Origin: Fragum whitleyi
Taxonomy: Eukaryota > Mollusca > Bivalvia > Cardiida > Cardiidae
Assembly: GCA_948146395.1 (NCBI GenBank)
Contig: OX411544.1
Span: forward strand, 96,397,232-96,461,231
Length of the DNA: 64,000 nt
Direction of reading: 5' to 3'
Positions 21,601-31,975 of the stretch are shown here, in pieces (positions within the stretch are counted from its first letter, which is position 1; the number at the start of each line of letters is the position of its first letter). The translations under genes were made by a program, and so were the position numbers. The notes under the pieces are model-generated. The model made no database searches. It worked only from the letters and a program-made list of their open reading frames with translations, and was not told where the DNA came from.

Positions 21601-22261
21601 AGCAGAGTTTCCGTTGCCGGGTAACGCCGCTGGGTCGAGCTAAGGCGCCGATCGAGTCGATCGTGGTACGCTCTTGTTGCTCTCCTCAAGCACTACAATC
21701 GTGGCGAGTTTGGCAGGGCTGCGGCTATAAGCGGCCGCTCTAGAGCGATTCGCGGGAATGTCGCTAGGGTGCCGGCCGAACGGCGCTTTTCAGAGGCGCT
21801 AGGGCCGAATCTCGGCCCCCTGTTGGCCGATCTGGACAATCTTGGTGTCTACGTGTTCGTCTCGACGATCGCTACGATCAGGGAGAGATTCGCACCTCCA
21901 TCCCATCCACAGGCGAAAATCGTGTTTTCGGCGCCCCGACCAAGTGTACAGTGGCAAGGTCTGGATTGCTAGACGTCGATCGCCTCTGGATCTCGGTCTA
22001 TTCCATTGAGGCTAGTTTGGCGGACCCAGCTCATCTATGGCCGGAGAAACGCGAAAACGGGTCCTGGGGCGCATGAGCATGGTGGCCGTCGCTGGGTATC
22101 GTCTCTTGGCCGAGCCAAAGCGCCGATCGAGTCGATCATGGTACGCTATTGTTGCTCCAACAATCTTGGTGTCTACGTGTTTGTCTCGATGGGCTCTACA
22201 ATCGGGGAGAGGCGAGTTTGGCGTTCCCAGCTCGTCCATGGCCGGAGAAACGCGAATACGG
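18685..22261. repeat. GC-rich tandem array inside the foldback element
   Basis: The block ACAATCGTGGCGAGTTTGG recurs near 19091, 19451, 19787, 20284, 20743, 21218 and 21694, giving units of about 336-360 bp at first and 459-497 bp later. Other shared words are CTCTAGAGCGATTCGCG, GACAATCTTGGTGTCTAC, ATCTCGGTCTCTTCCATC and CGAGCCAAAGCGCCGATCGA. It is strikingly GC-rich in an AT-rich window. Several overlapping frames of 60-150 codons exist on both strands, but they repeat with the array and match no family I know. I treat it as non-coding. Confidence 0.75.
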
Positions 22262-24420
22262 GTCATAACTTGGAGTCCATAAAATACTTCTTTCAATCTG
22301 TACCATAACCATTTAGAGTGCTAATAGGATTAGTTTAACGTTCTTTAACAATTTGGAGTCTATAAAAAAGTTCTTTTAATCTTTACTATCATATTAAGGG
22401 TACAAATTTGATTAATCCAATGTTTTTTTTTTAAAGAATTTGGAGTCCATTCAATACTTTTTTATACCTGGGCCATAACTCTTTAGAGTACTAAATTGAT
22501 TATATCAATGTTCTCCAACAAATAAGAATCATTAAGATACTTCTTTAAATCCGTTTCATCACTCTTTAGAAAATTAATTTGATTATTTCAATGTTCTTAT
22601 AGAATTTAGAGTCCTTAAAATATTTCTTTCAACCTGTACCATAACTCTTTTGAATGCTTATTTGATTATTTCAATGTTCTTTGATAACTTGGAGTCGATG
22701 AAATGTTCTTTAAGAATTTGGAGTCCATTCAATTCTTCTTTATATCTGGTCCATAACTCCTTAGAGTACTAAATTGATTATTTCAATGTTCTTCAACAAA
22801 TAAGAGTCAATAAGATACTTCTTTAAATCTGTACCATCACTCTTTAGAAAACTAATTTGATCTTTTTTTATGTGATTATTTCAATGTTCTTTAACAATTT
22901 GGAGTCCGTAAAATATTTCTTTCAATCTGTACTATAACTCTTTGAGTGCTTATTTGATTATTTCAATGTTCTTTGATAACTTGGAATCGATTAAATACTT
23001 CTTAAAATCTGCATCGTAACTCTTTATAGTACAATTTTGATAATTTCAATGATCTTTAACAATTTGGAGACCTTCAAATTTTTCTTTCAAACTGTACCAT
23101 AACTCTTAAGAGTGCTTTTTTGATTATTTCAATGTACTTTTACAAGTACAGGTCGATTGAATTCTTCTTTGAATAAGTACCATAACCCTTGAGATTACAA
23201 ATTTGATAATTTCAATGATCTTAAGCAATTTGGAGTCCATTAAAAACTTCGTTCAGTCTTTACTGCTTAGAGTAGTTATTTTATTATTTCAAAATTCTTT
23301 AAAAATTTAGAGTCCATAAAACACTCTTCAATGTGTAAAATATCTCTTTAGAGTACGTTTTTTATCATAATGATGTTTTTTACCATTTCGAGTCAATTTT
23401 ATTCTTCTTTCAATCTCTACTATAACTCTTTAGAGTGCTTATTTGATTAGTTTAAAGTTCTTTGATAATTTGGAGTCCATTAAAAAGTTCTTTTAATCTG
23501 TACCATCATTCTTTAGAGTACTAATTTGATAAATTCAATGTGTTTTAACAATTCGGAGTCCATTGAATACCTCTTTCAATCTTTACCATAACTCTTTTGA
23601 GTGCTGTTTTGATTATTTCAATGTTCTTTATTAACTTGGAGTCCATTACATACTCCTATCAATCTGTACCATAACCATTTAGAGTGCTTATTAGATAAGG
23701 TTATGTTCTTTGATAATTTGGGGTCCATTAAAAAGGTCTTTTAATCTGTACCATCACTCTTTAGAGTACTAATTTGATGTGTTTTAACAATTTGGAGTCC
23801 ATCAAATACTTCTTTATATCTAGTCCATAACTCTTTCGAGTTCTAAATTGATTATTTCAATGTCCTACTACAACTAAGAGTCATTAAAATACGTCTTTAA
23901 ATCTGTATCACCACTCTTTAGAAAACTAATTTTATTATTACAAAGTTCTTAAGCAATTTGGAGTCCATGAAATACTTCCATCAATATGTAAAATAATTCT
24001 TTAGAGTACTTTTTTTTATCATATTGATCTTCTTTTAAAATTTGGAGTCAATTTAATACTCCTTTCAATCTGTACCATAACTCTTTAGAGTGCTTATTGG
24101 ATTATTTCAATGTTCCTTTACAATTTTGAGTCTATTACATACTTTTTAATTTTATACCATAACTCTTTAGAAAACTGATTAAATTATCCTATCGTTCTTA
24201 AACCATTCGGAGTCCGTTAAATATTTCTTTCAATCAGTACCGTAACTCTTTGGAGTCCCTTGTTGATTATTTCAATGCTCTAAATAACTTGGAGTCCATT
24301 ACATACTTCTATCAATCTGTACCATAACCATTTAGAGTGCTTATTAGATATGTTTTTATCTTCTTTGACAAGTTGGAGTCCATTTTTATCTGTTCAATCA
24401 TATTTAGCGTACTAAGGACG
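22262..24420. repeat. AT-rich satellite, ~84-bp units, about 25 copies
   Basis: The motif AATTTGGAGTCCATTAAATA followed by TCTTTCAATCTGTACCATAA and CTCTTTAGAGTGCTAATTTG recurs at roughly 80-86-bp spacing, with occasional partial units (for example near 22720). Units differ considerably, so the array is old or was spread slowly. No open frame of note. It directly abuts the GC-rich array. Confidence 0.85.
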
Positions 24421-25809
24421 GGTCTCCATAAGGGCCTTTTCGTGGCTAGAATAGATTTCTTTTATACTTTTGCCATACGTTCTATGATATAATCTGCGTG
24501 TATTGACAAAATATTGGCATCTCAAACTTATTGGTTTTAGCTGTGCCTTGTGTTAAAAGTGGGTGGGGCAATTTACTTCGAACTTGAATTTCATTTTAAA
24601 ACTTTTTTATCACCCAAATTATTTACTTTTGAATTTGATGCTGCCACACTCCCCTTTTTTGTCTTAAGGGAATTTCTTTGTTTTATTTCCTACCAACTTT
24701 GCGGGTTTGCGCAACACGTTTACAAATAGCCTTGAATATCAAATTTCTTTTATTGATTGCAAAGAAAATACAAAACCATTGCCCCAAGGTTTTTTTCCGC
24801 GGAAATCAATACATTAGTTTTGGAGTTATCTGCCCCTGAATATGAGAAATTAGCAAAATTTAGCTTTAAACTGGCATTATCAAGCCAAAGTAAGATAGAT
24901 TTCAATGATATTTGGAATATTTGTTCCAACACATGAACTTATATGTGATTTAAACTGATATGTTTAAAAGGTCAACTTTCAAGGTCACATACCAAGGTCA
25001 AAATTAGCTCAAATTCGTCTTGTCAAGTGCATAACTAATTTATTTATCATTAGATTTTAAAGATATTTAGCACAGTTGTAACCCTTGATAAGCTAAAACA
25101 TATTTTGAAATGAACTTTTTGATAAGTTCGAGTTCAAGGCCAAATTTCAAGGTCAAATGTCAAAATAAGAGTAGTATATGCTATTGTAGATCCTAAAATG
25201 ATTATACAAGAGTGCCTCCGTTCATCAGCAAAAATGTGATACAAGAATAAAAATGCGATATGTCTAGGCTCAAGGTCACACATGAAGGTCAAATGTCAAA
25301 AAAAGCACAAATTCATCTTTACGATTGCATTTTTCATTAATTCATTGACAGACTTTAACAAAATTTGGCACAGGTATTACCAATCATATGTACACAGATA
25401 TTTTTAAATGAATTTAGTGATATGTTGATATTCAAGGTCACATATGAAGGTCAAATTTCAAAATAAGCATAAATCTGGCTTCACAAGTGCATTAATCATT
25501 CATTTATTGACATACAATCATAATATCTAACATAGTGGATACCCACATCAAGCAAAAAATATTTTGCAATGAATTTAGTGATAACTTGAAGTTGTGGTTG
25601 GTATCAGCTGTGTCAAATAGTGTTGAAATATATCAATAAATGAATGAGTAATGCACTTTTCAAGCCAAATTTGTGCTAATCTTGACATTTGACCTTCATA
25701 TGTGCCCTTGAACTTCAACATATCACTTAATGTACTGCAAGAAATTTTTGTGCATGTGATTGGTAAATATCAGTGCCAAATATTGTTTAAGTCTGCCATT
25801 AAATTATTT
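24421..25809. repeat. Degenerate 'AAGGTCA' tandem repeat region
   Basis: From about 24960 several ~180-bp units share TTCAAGGTCACATATGAAGG, TCAAAATAAGCACAAATTC and a TGACAGACTTTAACA-like stretch. A unit in reverse orientation occupies 25630-25800 (TTGACATTTGACCTTCATAT). This too is a repeat style I associate with mollusc genomes. 24421-24960 shows nothing recognisable. Confidence 0.6.
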
Positions 25810-26240
25810 GATAAGAGGACCATGATGGTCCTAGATCGCTCACCTGCGTCTCTTTGACCCCTGGGTCATCACATTAATTAAATAGACAGGTGTCAAAAAG
25901 GAGATAATTTATATAAGATCAACACCATGGAAATTTCTCAGCAAAGAACAAGACCGATATGTCTTTTTGCTCTTTGATTCTTTGTAAAAATACTGGTTTC
26001 AGAGAAGAAGATTTTCGAAGATTTCATATTTTCGACCTTTTTGTTAAGGGTAAAGGGAAAGGCAAGAGTGGATTTCATTTATTTGAACAACTTTGGTAGA
26101 GCTTGACCCAAGGAACATCCCTGCCAAGTTTCATCAAGATTAGTTTAGGAGGAGAAGATAATTTTAAGAAATTGTGGACGACGATCGACGCACGACGGGC
26201 ATTGTACGATCACATTAGCTCACCTTGAGCACTTCTAAAA
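25810..26240 (+). mobile_element. Short AAGAGGACC mollusc-type element
   Basis: Opens GATAAGAGGACCATGATGGT and ends near CTCACCTTGAGCACTTCTAAAA, with GACGACGATCGACGCACGAC before the end. It splits the reverse-orientation AAGGTCA repeat, whose remainder resumes near 26240 (GACCTTTGACCTTTATG). It is a short deletion derivative of the element at 46876-48007. Confidence 0.65.
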
Positions 26241-26379
26241 ATGCACTTGTTAAAATGAATTTGTGCTTATTTTGACCTTTGACCTTTATGTATGACCTTG
26301 AACCTAGACATATCACATACTTTTTTACTTGTATTACATATCTGAAAAATAGTCCCTTATGATGAAATATCTAAAAACT

Positions 26380-28600
26380 CCTTCTCTTAAACTACTCAAA
26401 ATCGACGAATTTTCACAGGAATGATGCTAAGGACATGCTTAGATATCTTTGATATCTTTAATTCCTAATAGGGCTGATGACATGGACTCTACTGACTGTC
26501 GTTTCGCGGAAAAATAGCACATTATGATGAGATATGAAATCAAAGCGCTAAAAGCGCTGAATGCCTGGTTTATAAAGAGACAAGGTGACGTTTGAAGGCA
26601 TGCACTCCAATTTTTTTAATCTTTTTAGCAAGGCTTTTTAAGGCGAGGGAAACCAAGGGATCGTAAGCCAGGGATCGTAAGCCACATTCATAACCCACTT
26701 CAAAGTGAAAATGTCGAACGGTATGCTCACTATATAGCACCCAGTCCGCAAAAAAAATAATTCCCAAGGTAAAGATTACCACGCCCGATACCGCTTTGCA
26801 GCCAGGTGCAACTAGCGTTTTCATAATTCTAGTTGAGTAGATTGGTCTTACAATCGTAGTAATGCTGTTTTTTCTAGGAGCACAAGCTCGTCGGCTCTTT
26901 CTTTTACATCGAATTGAATTCCATAAAGAAGTTGTATTTTACTGTGGGAACACAAGAAATTGATAGGGTCAATTCCTCCCTTTACCACAATATGGTCCAC
27001 CTTATACTCATACCCCATCATTTTTTAATTTCTACCGTAGATATATATTAAATTACAACCATGTTGATTTATTGTCTTCAACCTGTTCCAGGTTGGCCCA
27101 GTCTAAAATTTCATCGTCTGTTGAAGCGTTTTAAGATGGGACATCTATTAGATTAATCCATTACAAGACAACAAATGTTTAGACAAATCCAAATAATAAA
27201 GGGTTTCAGGCTACATGCAATATGTGGGCAAATTAGTAATATTTGTAGCAGAACAGGTAGATAATATTAGGAAGAAAGGAGAAAGTGTTTGTTAGCAGCA
27301 TTTTCTTCTTTTCCCTATTATCAAGGTCATCAAGATCAAATTTAAAAGCTATGTATCTTTAACACAGCTGTGAGTTTTGGCAGTGATAAGTAAGAAAATA
27401 TCTGGTTTACAGGACAAGGACATGGTGAATGATCAAGGTTATATTTCAGAAAATTGACCACGTGTTGTTTCGCCTATTCAGTTCCCTCGCCTTCAGTGCT
27501 ATCAGTACTTTGATTTAAGCGTAGTGATATGAAAGCACTGCGTTGAACACACAAATTACTTCGTGTCGAACAAACGTTGATGACGTATACTAGAACTATT
27601 TTTGGGCGCGTATGGGCACAAAAAGGCTACGTAGTACATACGTTGTTCGGTTTTTGACTCCATTATCTTTATCCGAGGCAATTTCCAGGATACAGGATTG
27701 TTTCCTATGGCCTGCTTAACCAGGCCAAAAACCTTCTTCTCTGACTATTGGTCAGAATTGGTCAAAAATTTTGGTTAGACTTTACCCTAACTGCACAAGA
27801 ATGTTCCTTTGGACATGCTCTTTAAACCGTCAAGGAAAAGGGGACTTTGTGATGCAAGAATTATTTTTATCACAACATGTAATGACAGATTTTCACGAAA
27901 CTTAAATGAAATGTTGCTCATCATATGGCTATAGGCATATTAAAGCTGCTTGGAAATATCATTCGATGTCTTAGAAAAGAGGGCATTCTATTGAAATTGA
28001 TGATATATGCTTATAAATAGATTAAATCTTAACTTAATATGTGTAAATACAATTAAGTTTTCAAGTTTCAATAATCATCTAGGAATTAAATGCCAAATAT
28101 TTTGATTGACCCCTAGTATGGGTGTGACAGTTTTTGACCCTGAAACATAAAACATCACTGCCGCACAAACCAGTCAGCCATTTTTAACCAAATTGACCAG
28201 AATGATCGGCCTGAATGGTCGACCTGAATGTTCGGTAGATGACCCTTTTTGATAATTGTTCATCAAACTATGATAGGCGCCAAAATATGCGGGTGGCAGG
28301 CAAGGGTATCTTTTGAATTTGAAACAACTATTAAACGTCACTCTCCTCCCAAACTCTTTGGCCAATTTTCGTCTTTTCAAAAGCTAGTTACTTCTGATTC
28401 ATTTAATATCATTCAGGTGAGCAATAAAGGACAATTAAGACTCCATTGTTTCAGTCTGTTGCCATTGCGACCAAAGTTCTGCAACAATTCCAATTCTGTG
28501 AAGTATTTATATCCATCAATTAGTTTCTGAAAAAATCCACCTATTACCATATATGGAAATTAGCCACGCCAACTACAGCCATGATTTTAAACCGATTAAA
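26380..28600. other. No gene seen, interior of foldback element
   Basis: Unassigned sequence. Open frames up to 93 codons (28249-28530) lack recognisable domains and are no longer than expected by chance here. Confidence 0.45.
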
Positions 28601-28795
28601 AATCTTTGCAGGAATCTGATAGAGGGTCACCCAAGGAACATTCCTGTAAAATTTGATTGGAATCCATCCAGTACTACTTTATGAGGAGAAGATTTTTAAA
28701 CTAAAAGTTTACGGACGGACGGACGCACGGACGACGGACACCCCGCCATGACAATAGCCCGCTGGCCTTTCGGCCAGTGGAGCTAAAAAGCGACT
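28601..28795 (+). mobile_element. Truncated GGACGGACGG-type element, 3' end
   Basis: Contains GAGGGTCACCCAAGGAACATT, the GGACGGACGGACGCACGG stretch and the terminal GCTGGCCTTTCGGCCAGTGG followed by AGCTAAAA, the same end as the element at 13888-14967. Only about one tandem unit is left. Confidence 0.7.
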
Positions 28796-29463
28796 GAGGT
28801 CAGTCTATTTTTCTCCTGTTCTTCCAACGTTTCAAAGCGGGACCCGTGGTAATTCTTTCAACTTGGAAAACGTTATTAAATTATAAAACGGAAAGATTTT
28901 CTATGATCGAAATTCTAAGTTTCCGAGATCCAGGTGAATAATAACAATATGAAAATATCAATGAACGATACCCGGGGAATACATGTATAATCTATTGTGG
29001 AAGTACAATCTGAATTGGACCTGGGGTAATTCTAGTATCATTTGAATCGCCATGAACTTAACCCGTGATTTTCTCTTTTATGGAAACACTAACTTTATGG
29101 GAACAGGGGTTATTTTAGCATCATTAAAATCGTCTGAACTTACCCGTGACGGGAATCTTCTCTATGAATGAAACACTAATCTTGGGCGTTTTTATGGAAT
29201 ATTCTGGCAATCTATAAGTGCAATTCATATTTTTTTCTCAATCAAAAGAGATATCTTTATTTGTATTCCACAAAAAAAAACGCAATTATATACGACATAA
29301 ATATGCATCGTTTATTAATAATTATGTTTCCCGGGGTATTCTCCGAGTTCCCGGGTTTTCCTGAGGTTTCCGGGTAAATAGTCAGTCCACATTTTAACGG
29401 TGTTAATGTCAAATATATTCGCGATTAAAAGGTACCGTACAAGTAGTCCTACCGAAAATATAT
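28796..29463. other. No gene seen, interior of foldback element
   Basis: Unassigned, with two degenerate repeats of AACTTACCCGTGA..GGGAATCTTCTCTATG-like sequence near 29040-29190. Confidence 0.45.
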
Positions 29464-29947
29464 CCTACCTAGAAAAAACGAAATTAGTGGCCCTAATCTC
29501 GATTTTTCTAGGTAAGTTTAAGGTCTAAAAGTCGCCGTTTCTCTGACAAATGTCAGGTGAAAAACGTCGACTTTTCGACTTTTCGTAAGAATGTTTTACC
29601 TAGAAAAATCGAGATTAGTTGCACTAATCTCAAATTTTCTAGGTAAGTTTAGGTCGAAAACTCGCCGTTTCTTTGACAATTGTCAGGTGAAAAATGGCGA
29701 CTTTTCGACTTTTCGAGGTAATATTTTACCTAGAAAAAACGAAATTAGTGGCCCTAATCTCGAATTTTCTAGGTAAGTTTTAGGTCGAAAACTCGCCGTT
29801 TCTTTGACAATTGTCAGGTGAAAAACGGCGACCTTTCAACTTTTCGAGGTAATATTTTTGCTATAAAAAACGAAATTAGTGGAACTAATCTCGATTTTTC
29901 TACCTGTAGCTAGGTCGAAAATAGGCCAGCGGGAATAGCATTCCGTA
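29464..29947 (-). repeat. Right terminal inverted repeat, hairpin ladder
   Basis: Mirror image of the left repeat with the same order of four subunits. The inner boundary is CTAGGTAGGA on both sides. The arms differ by scattered substitutions, so they have not been homogenised recently. Confidence 0.85.
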
Positions 29948-30800
29948 CTAACTACTAAAAACCGATTGTTCAGAATACTTTCTGAGCAGTCGATTTTAAG
30001 TCGATATCATCTTAATGTTAAACATTGTTCTTTTCTGGTCATATCTATAGGGCTTTACGAACCTTTAATACAAATAACATATTGTTGGACCAATCTAATA
30101 ATGATGCAGACTTGTTTGACATCGTACAACATATCAACGAAATTATTTCCGCCAATTACTCCGTCCCTGGACTGTTATGGTCGTGTAACTCTAAACATAA
30201 TTATTAACGGTTTGTTTTAGTGGCATATTTCTACCAAGAGATAAGACATAGTAAAATGCCATAATGCCATAATTTTAAACGATATATAAAATCGCGATAA
30301 AAAAAGTTTCCTATCAAATTTGTGCTCATAGAATACCAAATCTCGTCGAAGAAGCATCTCAATCTGTGTGTAAATGCTTATACAGTCAAACCTGTCTTAA
30401 GCAAGCACCCAAGGGACATTCAAAAGGTGCTTGCTTAAGACAGGTGCTTGCTTAGTATAGGTCAATTTCAGTGCAATTGGTTTATTTGGGAACGCAGCGA
30501 TCGCTTGCTTAATACAGGTTGCTTGTTGAATACAAGTGGCCACTAAGAAAGGTTGGACTGTATGTTGCTAGAAATCTCTATGTTCTTTGACCACTATAGT
30601 ACACCGCTCGGGCTTTTCCGTAAACTGAAAAAGTACCTTGGACATAAACGTGGTATTTTTGGGTTGATTTATAGGTAATTCGGCTTCTGGTGGTACCTCG
30701 GTCAATACGTTAGAAGGATAAAAAAATTACGGTCTACTATGGAGATATTGTGGGCATATTATAATTGGATGACAAAACGTTTCCAAATTATACTATTTGT
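29948..30800 (+). repeat. Dispersed repeat R2, copy 2, right part
   Basis: Resumes R2 after the foldback element with CTAACTACTAAAAACCGATT and is collinear with 14972-15600 except for a 178-bp MITE. The 60-codon open frame at 30025-30207 corresponds to that at 15021-15203. Confidence 0.75.
30383..30560. mobile_element. Tc1/mariner-type MITE with TA duplication
   Basis: The 178-bp insertion starts CAGTCAAACCTGTCTTAAGC and ends AAAGGTTGGACTG, flanked by TA on both sides. The other R2 copy has the empty site GCTTATATGTTGC. Inner direct and inverted GGTGCTTGCTTAAGACAGG words recur. There is no coding capacity, so it must have been moved by a transposase encoded elsewhere. Confidence 0.85.
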
Positions 30801-31489
30801 AGTTTTAATCTGCAGAAGCTGTTGTTATTATTCTTGTTGATGTTGTTGTTTTGTTTTATTTCAAAGTTTTCTTGGTGCTATTAACTCTCTGTATATATAT
30901 AACCATCGCCATTACCACACATATATATGCGCCTTTTTATCATTCTCGAGGTCAATTCCGTAGAACATTCGAGGGTTCCCGACTGCCTTGACCACTCAAT
31001 CAACATTCTCTTTCGCTTAACTTGGCATCTTAATTAATATAAGTATTCTTTTCCGAAGACATTTACTGATTCGGCTAATTTAGACATGTCTACCTAGGCA
31101 AAGGACCTAAAGAAATTTTATTACAAGAAAGAAAACCGATTCCCAGTGAATTTCCAAATAATTCGTTTCCTGTAATGCGCCTGTAATTGAATGATTTAGA
31201 TTAATGCTTCTACTAGGACGCGGTGAAATGATTTAGACGCAAATTAAAAGGCATGTTCTTCCAATTTGAAACAGGGGATAATAGCCATAGGACACAATCC
31301 GGAGAACTGACAACTCAAAACAGGATAGAAAATACGCTTTAGGGAACATAATGAAAATAATTTACACAGAAATTCATGGCACTTTTGTAAGTCAAAATTT
31401 AGAAAACGTTCAATGTCCTGATTTAGATTGACCAACTTAAGGTGGTGGACCTGGAATAGTTCTGCAATGTTTCGTAGGTTATGAACTAT
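30801..31489. other. No gene seen
   Basis: Unassigned, except for a short R3-like piece CATTCTCGAGGTCAATTCCGTAGAA near 30940. The open frame at 31244-31513 (minus) has no recognisable domain. Confidence 0.45.
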
Positions 31490-31600
31490 AACAGTGTTAA
31501 CCGAGGTTTCCAAATGATTTTCATTTGGAAGCCTCGGTCAACATTGTGAAAGTTTATGAGGTCCGAAATGTTTCGGAACTATTTAGGGCTACTACCTTGA
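31490..31600. repeat. Foldback element, GTTAACCGAGG family
   Basis: GTGTTAACCGAGGTTTCCAA is mirrored by TTGGAAGCCTCGGTCAAC with an 8-12-bp loop. The outer sequence GAGGTCCGAAATGTTTCGGA resembles that of the copy at 6285-6440. Confidence 0.65.
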
Positions 31601-31852
31601 TAGCGCAGCTGGTTGCTATCGTACTCTGAAACATCGGGCCATAGGCTCTATTCTACATGTTTGGGGTGAGTAGCTGTAGGTTGAAAAGGAAGTTTCGGCA
31701 ATACTGGTGAGAGAAATACCAGAAATCCGGTGAAAGGTGTTCCAGCCACCGCGATACAACTGAAAAAAATACTAAAGCTGCGTTAAACCCAATTTCGATT
31801 TAACCAAAGATTTATTTTTGACGTCGTAATTGTTGGGGTGATCGTTTGTTTC

Positions 31853-31975
31853 AGTGTAAGATCGACCTATCTTCCATTAATTGAACAACAACAGCTATAT
31901 TTTCATGAGTGATTGAGCCAGAAATGAAAACATAGCTTTTGACGATCACGAAATGAAAGATTACATGATAATCAG
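31853..31975. repeat. Foldback MITE, family P, copy 2
   Basis: GTAAGATCGACC, GAACAACAACAGCTATATTTTC and the mirrored GAAAACATAGCTTTTG correspond to the element at 1768-1882, but the arms have diverged. Confidence 0.5.

Larger units (their letters stand above)
18200..29947. mobile_element. Giant foldback element, 11.75 kb, ~485-bp TIRs
   Basis: The left end TACGGACTCCTTTTCCCGCC and the right end (reverse complement starts TACGGAATGCTATTCCCGC) are inverted copies and remain so for about 485 bp. CTAACT directly flanks both ends (18194-18199, 29948-29953). Removing the element and one CTAACT restores the R2 sequence seen at 13876-13887 joined to 14972. That is direct evidence of a single integration event. 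The interior consists of a GC-rich tandem array, an ~84-bp satellite and mollusc-type repeats. No transposase, integrase or polymerase frame was recognised, so it is presumably non-autonomous. Long inverted repeats built of tandem subunits recall Foldback/Galileo and sea-urchin TU elements. A 6-bp target duplication also fits Maverick/Polinton or Dada, but no Polinton protein was recognised. Confidence 0.88.

Noticed and set aside
19806..22308. Overlapping arginine- and serine-rich open frames of 60-150 codons in the GC-rich array
   Set aside because: They occur on both strands, repeat with the array unit and match no family I know. High GC content lowers stop-codon frequency, so such frames are expected by chance.
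18200..29947. Maverick/Polinton element
   Set aside because: The 6-bp target duplication and long inverted ends fit, but the length is short, the ends begin TACGGA, and no DNA polymerase B, integrase, ATPase or capsid frame was recognised.
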